Source: Actinomycetes bacterium (GTDB lineage Bacteria; Actinomycetota; Actinomycetes; Actinomycetales; Cellulomonadaceae). From it: a stretch of DNA of 6,470 bases. Below, piece after piece: positions 1-5,370 of the stretch (positions are counted from its first letter, which is position 1; every line of letters starts with the position of its first letter). A program made the translations under genes and the position numbers. A model generated the notes under the pieces. The model was not told where the DNA came from. It searched no databases and saw only the letters and a program-made list of their open reading frames with translations. The stretch lies in NCBI GenBank assembly GCA_023426865.1, contig JAEZBT010000046.1, positions 1 to 6,470 of the forward strand. Reading direction: 5' to 3'.

Positions 1-803
1 GGGCGGTGGCGGTCGAGCGCGGCCGCGCCGACGACGTGGCTGGTGGTCTCGGGCGCGGCGCCGTCGGGCAGGGTGTCCACCTCGACGACGTCGCCGACGA
101 CGACCGTGACGTTGTCCGGGGCCCCGCCGCGCAGGGCCAGCTCGACGAGCTGCTCGGCGCACGCGCCGGCGTCGGTGACCTGGCGCAGCGTGTCGGAGAT
201 GGTCTCGTGGCTCACGACGCCGGACAGGCCGTCGCTGCACAGCAGCCAGCGGTCGCCGGGCCGGGCCTCGCGAACGGACAGGTCGGGGACGATCTCCATG
301 TCGAAGTCGCCGAGCACGCGCAGCAGGACGGACCGCTGCGGGTGGTGCTCGGCCTCCTCGGGCGTGAGCTTGCCGGTGTTGACCAGGTGCTGCACGAACG
401 AGTGGTCGGTCGTGACCTGGGCCAGCTCGCCGTCGCGCAGCAGGTACGCCCGCGAGTCGCCGATGTGCGCCATCGCGAGCTTGTTGCCGCTGCGCAGCAG
501 GGCGGTGACCGTCGTGCCGAGGCCGGCGAGCTCGGGGTTGTCCTCGGCGAGGGCCAGCAGCTCCTCGTGGGCCTTGGTGAGCGCGGCGGCGAGCTCGTCG
601 AGGGCGTCGTCGGGCCCGTGCGCCTCGTCGTCGAGCGGGGCCAGGTGCGCGACGGCGACCGACGACGCGACGTCGCCGCCCGCGTGCCCGCCCATGCCGT
701 CGGCGACGACGAGCAGGTGCGGCCCCGCGTAGGCGGAGTCCTGGTTGTTCGAGCGGACGAGCCCGACGTCGGAGCGGGCGGCGTAGCGCAGGGCGATGGT
801 CAC
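1..803 (-). CDS. pstP: PP2C-family Ser/Thr protein phosphatase PstP, catalytic domain (3' end outside window)
   Basis: Metal-dependent phosphatase that removes phosphate from Ser/Thr kinases such as PknA/PknB and from their cell-division and cell-wall substrates. My translation of the minus strand gives 267 residues with no interruption. The PP2C motifs are in order: RSNNQD (17-22), ADGMGGHAGG (34-43, metal-binding Asp35), GTT (96-98), HIGDSRAY (113-120), TTDHS (131-135), CSDGLSG (189-195, Asp191) and GGAPDNVT (226-233, Asp230). The catalytic domain is complete. The transmembrane helix and extracellular domain known in mycobacterial PstP would lie beyond position 1. The start is GTG at 803, chosen because a GAGGGG ribosome site overlaps the fhaB stop and lies about 6 nt upstream, and because TIALRYAARSDVGLVR is the usual family beginning. 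It lies 10 bp after fhaB, so it is probably co-transcribed and coupled. The long plus-strand frames over it are GC-driven shadows. Confidence 0.95.
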   Translation of the reverse strand, partial: MTIALRYAARSDVGLVRSNNQDSAYAGPHLLVVADGMGGHAGGDVASSVAVAHLAPLDDEAHGPDDALDELAAALTKAHEELLALAEDNPELAGLGTTVTALLRSGNKLAMAHIGDSRAYLLRDGELAQVTTDHSFVQHLVNTGKLTPEEAEHHPQRSVLLRVLGDFDMEIVPDLSVREARPGDRWLLCSDGLSGVVSHETISDTLRQVTDAGACAEQLVELALRGGAPDNVTVVVGDVVEVDTLPDGAAPETTSHVVGAAALDRHR

Positions 804-813
804 GTGCTTCCCC

Positions 814-1320
814 TCACCGCTGCAGCTCGAGCGTCGACTGGCCGACCTTGACCTGGCTGCCGATCGTGACGGGCGTAGGCCCGGTGATCTTGGTGCGCCC
901 GACGAACGTGCCGTTGGTCGAGCCGAGGTCCTCGACGTACCACTGCCCGTTCTCCGGGTAGATCCGCGCGTGCCGCGAGGAGGAGTAGTCGTCGTCGAGC
1001 ACGAGGGTGCACGAGGGAGCGCGGCCGATGAGCACCGCAGACGTGCTCAGCGGCACGGTCGTGCCCCGCAGCGGGCCGGCCGTGACGACCAGGCGGCGCG
1101 GGACGGCGTCGCGCTTGGGGATCGGTGCCGCGACGACGGCGCCCGGCGGGGGCGCGGCCACGGGTGCCCGGTCGGACCGGCTCCCGGGGCGGCGCAGGCG
1201 GCGGCTGACGATGCGCGTGCCGTACAGGTCCCGGCGCAGGACGGAGATCGCGGCGAGCACGAACACCCAGAGCAGCACCAGGTAGCCCAGCCGGAGCAGG
1301 GTGATCGTCAGCTCACTCAT
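814..1320 (-). CDS. fhaB: Membrane-anchored FHA-domain protein FhaB/FipA
   Basis: Small adaptor that binds phosphothreonine. In mycobacteria the homologue FipA (Rv0019c) is phosphorylated by PknA and links FtsZ and FtsQ at the division site. The 168 residues comprise an N-terminal hydrophobic helix (about 5-28) followed by arginines, a Pro/Ala-rich linker (about 45-75), and a C-terminal FHA domain (about 78-166). The phosphopeptide-binding signature is visible: GR at 99-100, SSRH at 114-117 and LGSTNGTFV at 132-140. Length is close to the roughly 155-residue mycobacterial protein. ATG at 1320 follows the fhaA stop by 10 bp. No strong ribosome site is visible in that gap, so translation probably depends on coupling to fhaA. 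The stop codon is embedded in the pstP ribosome site. Function is assigned by family and synteny. Confidence 0.95.
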   Translation of the reverse strand: MSELTITLLRLGYLVLLWVFVLAAISVLRRDLYGTRIVSRRLRRPGSRSDRAPVAAPPPGAVVAAPIPKRDAVPRRLVVTAGPLRGTTVPLSTSAVLIGRAPSCTLVLDDDYSSSRHARIYPENGQWYVEDLGSTNGTFVGRTKITGPTPVTIGSQVKVGQSTLELQR

Positions 1321-1330
1321 GCGGGACGGA

Positions 1331-2038
1331 TCACCGGTCCTCGTCGTCGTCGCTGCCGGTCCAGAAGAGGATCCGGGTGCGGCCGATGGTGATCGTGTTC
1401 CCGTCGACGAGCGTCGCGGCGGGTACGTGGTGCCCCTCCACGTACGTGCCGTTCGTCGAACCGAGGTCGGTGGCGATGACGGCGTCGGGCGTGACGCGGA
1501 TCTCGAGGTGCCGGCGGGAGACGCCCGGGTCGTCCACGATGATGTCCGCCTCGCTGCCGCGCCCGATGACGGTGACCGGCCCGGTGAGCAGGTAGCGCTG
1601 GCCGTCGATGTCGATCAGCGGGTGCCGCTGGCTCGCGGCCACGGTCGTCGCGGGCGCGACGGCGCCGCGGACGGTGGCCGAGCGGACGAGGAAGCGGCCG
1701 GTCTCCAGCTCGTCGCTCTCGACGAACGCGACGGTGACCGGGCCGAGGAACGCGTACCGCTGACCCGTGGCGTGCTCGGTGACGTTGGCGGCGAGCTCGT
1801 CCGCGAGGGGCTCGGCGCCCCACTCGACGACCTGCTCGTGGTCCACCGGCGACAGCTCGATGACGAACTCGTTCGGCACGACCGTCCGGTCACGGCCCAC
1901 GACGGCGGCGCGGTCGTCGATCTCGCGTCGGAGCGCGCTCGCGAGCTCGACCGGCTTCACCTCGCTCTTGAAGGCCTTCGCGAACGCGTTGCTGACCACG
2001 CGCTCGACGCCCTTCTCGAACTTGTCGAGGACTCCCAT
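1331..2038 (-). CDS. fhaA: FhaA: DUF3662 plus FHA-domain signalling protein
   Basis: Cytosolic FHA adaptor. In mycobacteria FhaA binds the phosphorylated pseudokinase domain of MviN/MurJ and restrains peptidoglycan synthesis at poles and septum. The 235 residues divide into the FhaA N-terminal DUF3662 domain (about 2-115, beginning GVLDKFEKGVERVVSNAF), a short linker, and a C-terminal FHA domain (about 150-228). The binding signature is GR at 159-160, SRRH at 174-177 and LGSTNGTYV at 192-200. It is much shorter than the roughly 527-residue M. tuberculosis protein because the long low-complexity linker is absent; a short linker is, to my recollection, usual in Micrococcales. ATG at 2038 is preceded by AGGAGGTGGC, a strong ribosome site that fixes the start. 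It is the first gene of the minus-strand group fhaA-fhaB-pstP. Confidence 0.95.
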   Translation of the reverse strand: MGVLDKFEKGVERVVSNAFAKAFKSEVKPVELASALRREIDDRAAVVGRDRTVVPNEFVIELSPVDHEQVVEWGAEPLADELAANVTEHATGQRYAFLGPVTVAFVESDELETGRFLVRSATVRGAVAPATTVAASQRHPLIDIDGQRYLLTGPVTVIGRGSEADIIVDDPGVSRRHLEIRVTPDAVIATDLGSTNGTYVEGHHVPAATLVDGNTITIGRTRILFWTGSDDDEDR

Positions 2039-2202
2039 GCCACCTCCTCCCGGCCGCCCGGCGGGCCGAGCCCGCTGACGTCGTCGTGCCTGGTGGCGGG
2101 CCTTGGCCGGAACCTTGGGCGTACCCAGGTGGGGTGCCTCGCAGCTCGCTGGGTCTGGGCTGCGCGGCGTCCGGCGTCGGACCGCCTCCTGGTCCGCGTC
2201 CG

Positions 2203-2208
2203 ATGCTA
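2203..2208 (-). promoter_or_regulatory. Possible -10 element for fhaA-fhaB-pstP
   Basis: On the minus strand this reads TAGCAT, a good fit to the actinobacterial TANNNT -10 box, in the 241 bp spacer between fhaA and the divergent tRNA. It would give a 5' leader of about 150-160 nt. No convincing -35 is seen about 17 nt upstream, so the call rests on one hexamer plus position. Confidence 0.3.
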
Positions 2209-2263
2209 TCCGCCGGGCGGCGCCGGGGCTGCACCGCCGGTCCAGGGCGCGCGGGTGACGTGC

Positions 2264-2269
2264 TAGCCT
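2264..2269 (+). promoter_or_regulatory. Possible extended -10 of the tRNA-Leu promoter
   Basis: TGCTAGCCT (2261-2269) contains the hexamer TAGCCT with an upstream TG, as in extended -10 boxes. Transcription would start near 2276, about 4 nt before the mature tRNA 5' end, which is plausible for a tRNA gene. The -35 region (about 2241-2246) is weak. Confidence 0.4.
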
Positions 2270-2279
2270 TTCTCGGCGC

Positions 2280-2363
2280 GCGCGAGTGGCGGAATAGGCA
2301 GACGCGCACGGTTCAGGTCCGTGTGCCCGAAAGGGCGTGGGGGTTCAACTCCCCCCTCGCGCA
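2280..2363 (+). tRNA. tRNA-Leu (anticodon CAG)
   Basis: An 84 nt class II tRNA decoding CUG, the dominant Leu codon in this DNA. The acceptor stem is GCGCGAG (2280-2286) with CTCGCGC (2356-2362), discriminator A2363. The D arm holds the AATAGGCAGAC loop. The anticodon stem is CACGG (2307-2311) with CCGTG (2319-2323), loop TTCAGGT, anticodon CAG at 2314-2316. The long variable arm is GCCC-GAAA-GGGC (2325-2336), typical of Leu tRNAs. The T arm is GGGGG-TTCAACT-CCCCC (2339-2355). CCA is not encoded. All stems pair fully. It lies divergent from fhaA, an arrangement I recall from mycobacteria (leuT beside fhaA). Confidence 0.97.
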
Positions 2364-2372
2364 CAGGTCGAC

Positions 2373-2403
2373 AGGCCCCCGGAGCTCCGGCTCGGGGGCC
2401 TTT
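2373..2403 (+). terminator. Rho-independent terminator of tRNA-Leu
   Basis: AGGCCCCC (2373-2380) pairs with GGGGGCCT (2394-2401). GAGC (2382-2385) and GCTC (2390-2393) extend the stem around a TCCG loop with one bulged G, and TTT follows at 2401-2403. It starts 9 nt after the tRNA and should separate tRNA transcription from the cassette downstream. Confidence 0.8.
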
Positions 2404-2435
2404 CGCATGCCCGGGCGCGGCGCCGTCGGGGCGCG

Positions 2436-2483
2436 CGTCGGAGACATCGGATCGCCTGGCGACCCGAACTCTCCGGAGGACGG
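2436..2483 (+). repeat. Palindromic repeat element, copy A (left flank of cassette)
   Basis: A 48 bp stretch that matches 5208-5255 at 41 of 48 positions in the same orientation, with no gaps. Internally it is an imperfect inverted repeat: CGGAGACATCGG (2439-2450) against CCGAACTCTCCG (2464-2475), with a 13 nt loop and two adjacent mismatches. The other copy pairs perfectly over the same 12 bp, so this copy looks decayed. It lies in the non-coding 2404-2589 spacer between the tRNA terminator and the EspC-like gene. No transposase is nearby. Its nature (REP-like element, protein site, or remnant of a mobile end) is unknown. Confidence 0.8.
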
Positions 2484-2589
2484 GCGGCCCCGCGGTGCGG
2501 CAGGCGGGTCCGTCGTCGGGGTGCTCCGATCGAGTGTTGTGCGCCGGTTTCACCCGATCGCGGAGTGGCTCGTCTGCGAGACTCCCGGC

Positions 2590-2895
2590 ATGGCAGGGGG
2601 CTTGCAGGTTGTCGGCGACCGTGTCCGCACGTGTGCGGGCGTCGTCGCGTCGGCGGGTGCGGAGATCACGCCCGCGGGCGTCCAGGCAGCGGCGAGCCGC
2701 GTCGGCGGAGCGGTGCCCGGCTCCCAGACGACTGGGGCGTTCGGGGAGCTGGCCGCTGAGGTCGAGGCTCGGATCCGGGCGCTGAGCCGGGCGTGCGCGG
2801 CCTGGTCGGAGGACGTCGGCGCCGCGTTGCGGGAGTTCGAGGAGTCGGACGAGTACGCCGCGGACCGGGCGCGGCGGATGGGCAGGCCCGTGTGA
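2590..2895 (+). CDS. EspC-like / WXG100-superfamily type VII secretion target protein
   Basis: A small helical protein of 101 residues, the usual size of ESX/type VII partners. It resembles the EspC (DUF2580-like) group: an N-terminal helix starting GLQVVGDRVRTCAGVV, a glycine-containing turn (about 38-52), a second helix containing Trp72 (CAAWSEDVGAAL), and a charged tail ending F83-x-x-x-D87-x-x-A90-A91. That tail resembles the YxxxD/E secretion signal with Phe in place of Tyr. There is no signal peptide or membrane helix. ATG at 2590 was chosen because family members start just before the GLxV segment. No good ribosome site precedes it, and a CTCG-TCTG-CGAG hairpin (2569-2580) sits just upstream. 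It overlaps the next gene by GTGA, implying translational coupling and a likely heterodimer with the WXG domain of that protein. Role inferred from fold and context only. Confidence 0.75.
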   Translation: MAGGLQVVGDRVRTCAGVVASAGAEITPAGVQAAASRVGGAVPGSQTTGAFGELAAEVEARIRALSRACAAWSEDVGAALREFEESDEYAADRARRMGRPV

Positions 2896-3035
2896 GCGTG
2901 CGGGCCAGCATCCTGCTGGGGTGGAACCCGTCTGCCCTGGACGAGGCGGCGGACGACGTCGAGTCGACCCGGCGCCGGGTGGAGTCGGCGGTCGGGGATC
3001 TCGAGCGCGTGATCGCCCAGCTCGGGGAGGCGTAG
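2892..3035 (+). pseudogene. N-terminal WXG-domain fragment of the DUF1023 hydrolase, ended by an in-frame TAG
   Basis: Starts at GTG 2892, overlapping the upstream TGA in a GTGA junction, and encodes 47 residues that form the first helix of a WXG100-like hairpin (SILLGWNPSALDEAADDVES onward). It stops at TAG 3033-3035. The next in-frame codons read E-G-D-A-A-T-A-A-A-A-A-L-R, the classic start of the second helix after a W-x-G turn. The stop therefore occupies the Trp position of W-E-G, and one G-to-A change (TGG to TAG at 3034) explains it. This piece and 3069-4592 are in the same reading frame and would make one 566-residue protein. TAG is the only amber stop among the genes that end in this window; all the others end in TGA. 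Either a real nonsense mutation or a sequencing error. Confidence 0.75.
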
Positions 3036-3068
3036 GAAGGGGACGCGGCCACGGCTGCGGCCGCGGCG

Positions 3069-4592
3069 TTGCGCCGCCGTCGGGACGAGGGCGTGCGGGT
3101 CGAGCAGACCCTGTCGATGGTGCGCCGGGTGCTGCGCCAGGCGTGCGACGCCCTGGGTGCCGCGCGCACGGAGCTCTCGGACGCTCGGGCCTACGCCCGC
3201 AGGCACGGCTTGTACGTTCACGAGGACGGTCGGGTCACGGCTCCCGCGGCCCCCGCCCTGAGCGACCTCGATGGCCAGGCTCTGATCGCGGCGACCCGCG
3301 AGCACCAGGAGCGTCTGGATGTGGCCGAGCAGGCGCAGTCGATGGCGTTCGCGGCGCTCGCCGCCGCTGCTGAGGCCGACGAGGACGCCGCCCGGGCGTT
3401 GCGCGCCGCCTGGGCTGCCGCCCAGGACGGCTCGACACTCGACGAGGCGGACCGCCGGCTGGTCTCAGCGGTGGCCGACCGACTGATGCCCGAGCCGGGC
3501 ACCCCGCCAGCACAGGTCGCGGCCTGGTGGGCGTCGCTGTCGGCCGCTGCCCAGGCACGGCTGATCGCTGGCGACCCGTCGGCGGTGGGAGGGTTGAACG
3601 GCGTTCCGATGGCGGCGCGGGACCGCGCGAACCGGCTCGTGCTGGCGCGCGAGCTGGCCGGGTGCGAGCAGCGGATCGCCGACCTGCAGGCCCAGCTGGA
3701 GGCAGCCGGGCCGATCACCGGCCGGGCTGGGCCGTCGAGTCCTCAGGTGCAGATCGGTGCGCAGCTCGCTGAGGAGTACGAGCGGCTGCGGATGTTGTCC
3801 GCGGTGAACGACCAGCTCGAGGCAGGCGGGCGCGACTACCACCTCGTCCTCTTCGACCCCGCAGGTCGCGGGCGCGCTGCGATCGCGCTCGGGGACGTGG
3901 ACACCGCCGACCACGTCGCCGTCCTGGTCCCGGGGTTCTCCTCGGCGGTGACGAACTACATGCCGATCATCACCGGCAACGCGGAGCGCGTTCAGGCGGA
4001 AGCGGCAATGGTCGCCGCCCGCGCCGGGTCGACCGAGACGGTGGCAACCGTGGCGTGGATCGGATACGACGCCCCGCTCGACTTCGACGTGCTCACCAGG
4101 GGTGACGCGGAGGACGGAGCGCGCTTGCTGACCGGTCTGGTGGACGGGATCCACGCCTCACGGGCGGTGGCGGGATCCGATCCGCACATGACGATCGTGG
4201 GACACTCCTACGGGTCCCTGGTGACCGGGATGGCAGCTGCTGGTGGACCTATCCGGGCCGACGATCTCGTGCTCATTGGCTCACCGGGTGTCGGTGTCGA
4301 CACGGCACCGGAGCTGGGCTTTGCCGACGATCACATCTTCGTGGGCACCGGTGATCGCTTTTCCGACCTGATCGCGGAGTCGGGGTTCTTCACCCGGAAG
4401 CCGCAGTCGGATTACTTCGGGGGCACGCGGTTCCAGACCGACGGTGGCGCCAACCCGTGGACTGACGGTCAGATGGCTGGCGCCACGGGACACTCGGAGT
4501 ACTACGAGCGAGGGACGGAGTCGCTGTGGAACATCTCGGCCGTGGTCTCCGGGCACCCGGAGCTGGTGACGACGATCGAGGAGGTGGAATGA
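3069..4592 (+). CDS. DUF1023 (Abhydrolase_8) alpha/beta hydrolase, WXG-linked; main part of a split gene
   Basis: Predicted serine hydrolase; substrate unknown. The open frame gives up to 507 residues from TTG 3069, with ATG 3117 an alternative restart. Neither has a good ribosome site, which supports the view that the natural start is GTG 2892. Residues below are numbered from 2892 with the stop read through. The rest of the WXG-like hairpin ends near 115, followed by an Ala-rich coiled-coil region. Next comes the family segment WWASLSAAAQARLIAGDP...GVPMAARDRANR (near 210-250) and a second coiled coil (IADLQAQLEAA). The hydrolase domain starts near 337 with HVAVLVPGFSS. The nucleophile elbow is GHSYGS (Ser439), then GSPG. 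Asp488 (GTGDRFSD) is a candidate acid and His534 (GHSEYY) the candidate base. There is no signal peptide, so export would need the type VII route via the WXG domain. Overlaps the next gene by ATGA. Confidence 0.85.
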   Translation: MRRRRDEGVRVEQTLSMVRRVLRQACDALGAARTELSDARAYARRHGLYVHEDGRVTAPAAPALSDLDGQALIAATREHQERLDVAEQAQSMAFAALAAAAEADEDAARALRAAWAAAQDGSTLDEADRRLVSAVADRLMPEPGTPPAQVAAWWASLSAAAQARLIAGDPSAVGGLNGVPMAARDRANRLVLARELAGCEQRIADLQAQLEAAGPITGRAGPSSPQVQIGAQLAEEYERLRMLSAVNDQLEAGGRDYHLVLFDPAGRGRAAIALGDVDTADHVAVLVPGFSSAVTNYMPIITGNAERVQAEAAMVAARAGSTETVATVAWIGYDAPLDFDVLTRGDAEDGARLLTGLVDGIHASRAVAGSDPHMTIVGHSYGSLVTGMAAAGGPIRADDLVLIGSPGVGVDTAPELGFADDHIFVGTGDRFSDLIAESGFFTRKPQSDYFGGTRFQTDGGANPWTDGQMAGATGHSEYYERGTESLWNISAVVSGHPELVTTIEEVE

Positions 4593-5134
4593 CCTCCTCT
4601 GTGGCTGAGGCTGGTTCGCCGCGGCGTAGTCGACCCAGGTGGGTGTTGCTCGGCGTCGGTGTCGCGGTCGCTGCGATGCTCGGCCTGGTGATCAACGACC
4701 GGATGGCTGATGCCAGGTCGCAGGACGCGCGCGATGCGGCCGAGCCGACCGCGTGGGAGAACCGTGCCGCGATGGATCGGGTGCTGGTCGATGCCGCACG
4801 CGTGATGGGGATCGATCCGGAGGTGCAGCCTCAGCGTGAAGCCCCCCTCACGTGTATGCGGCATGACGGCCGCCAGGGCGTGAGCTACTTCCTGCACGAC
4901 GTTGGCGACGACGATCCGCTCGACGACCCGCAACGTGCTCTCGAGGAGGTTGCTCAGGTCTGGCGTGACGCGGGGTACGCGGTGTCGGACGTCCGCGGCG
5001 TGGACGAGCTCTGGCGATTGACGGCGGAGACACCGGAAGGCGCTCCGATCGCCGTACTCACCGGCCCGGGAGGGACCTCGGTGTACGGGGAGACGGGCTG
5101 CTTCCTGCGGGATGGCGCACCGAACGAGAGCTGA
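4589..5134 (+). CDS. Single-pass membrane-anchored protein of unknown function, third gene of the hydrolase cassette
   Basis: A 181-residue protein I do not recognise by name. It has a basic N-terminus (RRSRPR, 12-17), one hydrophobic helix (about 18-36, WVLLGVGVAVAAMLGLVIND) with no lipobox Cys, then an outside domain of about 145 residues. Two cysteines, Cys89 (PLTCMR) and Cys171 (GETGCFLRD), are the only ones and could form a disulfide in the oxidising exterior. The run VAQVWRDAGYAVSDVRG suggests a small alpha/beta fold. The ATG overlaps the hydrolase TGA in an ATGA junction, with AGGAGG at 4579-4584 as a strong ribosome site that settles the start against longer in-frame options. The tight coupling suggests its dose is tied to the hydrolase, as a surface partner, chaperone or cognate immunity protein. 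That role is conjecture. Confidence 0.85.
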   Translation: MTSSVAEAGSPRRSRPRWVLLGVGVAVAAMLGLVINDRMADARSQDARDAAEPTAWENRAAMDRVLVDAARVMGIDPEVQPQREAPLTCMRHDGRQGVSYFLHDVGDDDPLDDPQRALEEVAQVWRDAGYAVSDVRGVDELWRLTAETPEGAPIAVLTGPGGTSVYGETGCFLRDGAPNES

Positions 5135-5202
5135 CGGCGCCGCCCGCCAGTCAGAGTCACGCCGGGCTCTCCGGAGCGACCGCGTGGTGCTGGCAAGCCC
5201 GC

Positions 5203-5255
5203 CCGACCGTCGGAGACTTCGGATCACATAGCGACCCGAAGTCTCCGAAGGTCGG
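5203..5255 (+). repeat. Palindromic repeat element, copy B (right flank of cassette)
   Basis: The 5208-5255 part matches copy A (2436-2483) at 41/48 positions. This copy folds almost perfectly: 5203-5222 pairs with 5236-5255 over 19 of 20 positions, a single G/A mismatch at 5209/5249, and the 13 nt loop ATCACATAGCGAC. It sits 68 bp after the stop of the membrane protein gene. It could act as a hairpin terminator or mRNA stabiliser for the cassette, but there is no T run after it. The 248 bp non-coding gap 5135-5382 contains this element and the separate inverted repeat at 5264-5310. Confidence 0.85.
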
Positions 5256-5263
5256 CGGCGCGC

Positions 5264-5310
5264 GATCGTGGAGCGTTCCTTGCGCCCGACGAATGGAACG
5301 CTTCGCGATC
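5264..5310 (+). repeat. 16 bp inverted repeat, unrelated to the flanking element
   Basis: GATCGTGGAGCGTTCC (5264-5279) pairs with GGAACGCTTCGCGATC (5295-5310): 14 Watson-Crick pairs, two G-T wobbles, no bulges, and a 15 nt loop. The inner AGCGTTCC/GGAACGCT is a perfect 8 bp dyad. It lies between repeat copy B and the promoter of the next gene. It could be a transcript-end hairpin or a regulator binding site; no T run follows. Confidence 0.65.
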
Positions 5311-5370
5311 AGGGCGCGCGCCTCGTGGGCATTCGCGTGTTCGTGACCCAGCCATGGCTCGGGCTCTGCC

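Noticed and set aside
6..2266. Long plus-strand open frames at 6-851, 43-732, 796-1392 and 1301-2266
   Set aside because: They are antisense to pstP, fhaB and fhaA, whose minus-strand translations carry full family motifs. The plus-strand products are low-complexity Arg/Gly/Val/Asp-rich sequences typical of GC-driven shadow frames.
2339..2363. tRNA-Leu 3' end as an attachment site for an integrated element
   Set aside because: No second copy of this 3' segment was found in the window and no integrase gene is present.
2086..2589. Upstream extension of the EspC-like frame back to 2086
   Set aside because: It would run through the tRNA-Leu, its terminator and repeat copy A; only the part from ATG 2590 looks like protein.
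3033..3035. Pyrrolysine or other programmed recoding at the TAG
   Set aside because: Nothing in the window supports it, and the position is explained by a single-base change from a conserved Trp codon.
3465..4154. Minus-strand open frame (229 codons) and other minus-strand frames over 2550-3718
   Set aside because: Antisense to the hydrolase, which has recognisable catalytic motifs and family segments; the antisense products show no family features.
5166..5177. GCTC-TCCG-GAGC mini-hairpin after the membrane-anchored gene, similar to the tip of the tRNA terminator
   Set aside because: A 4 bp stem in very GC-rich DNA is expected by chance and no T run follows.
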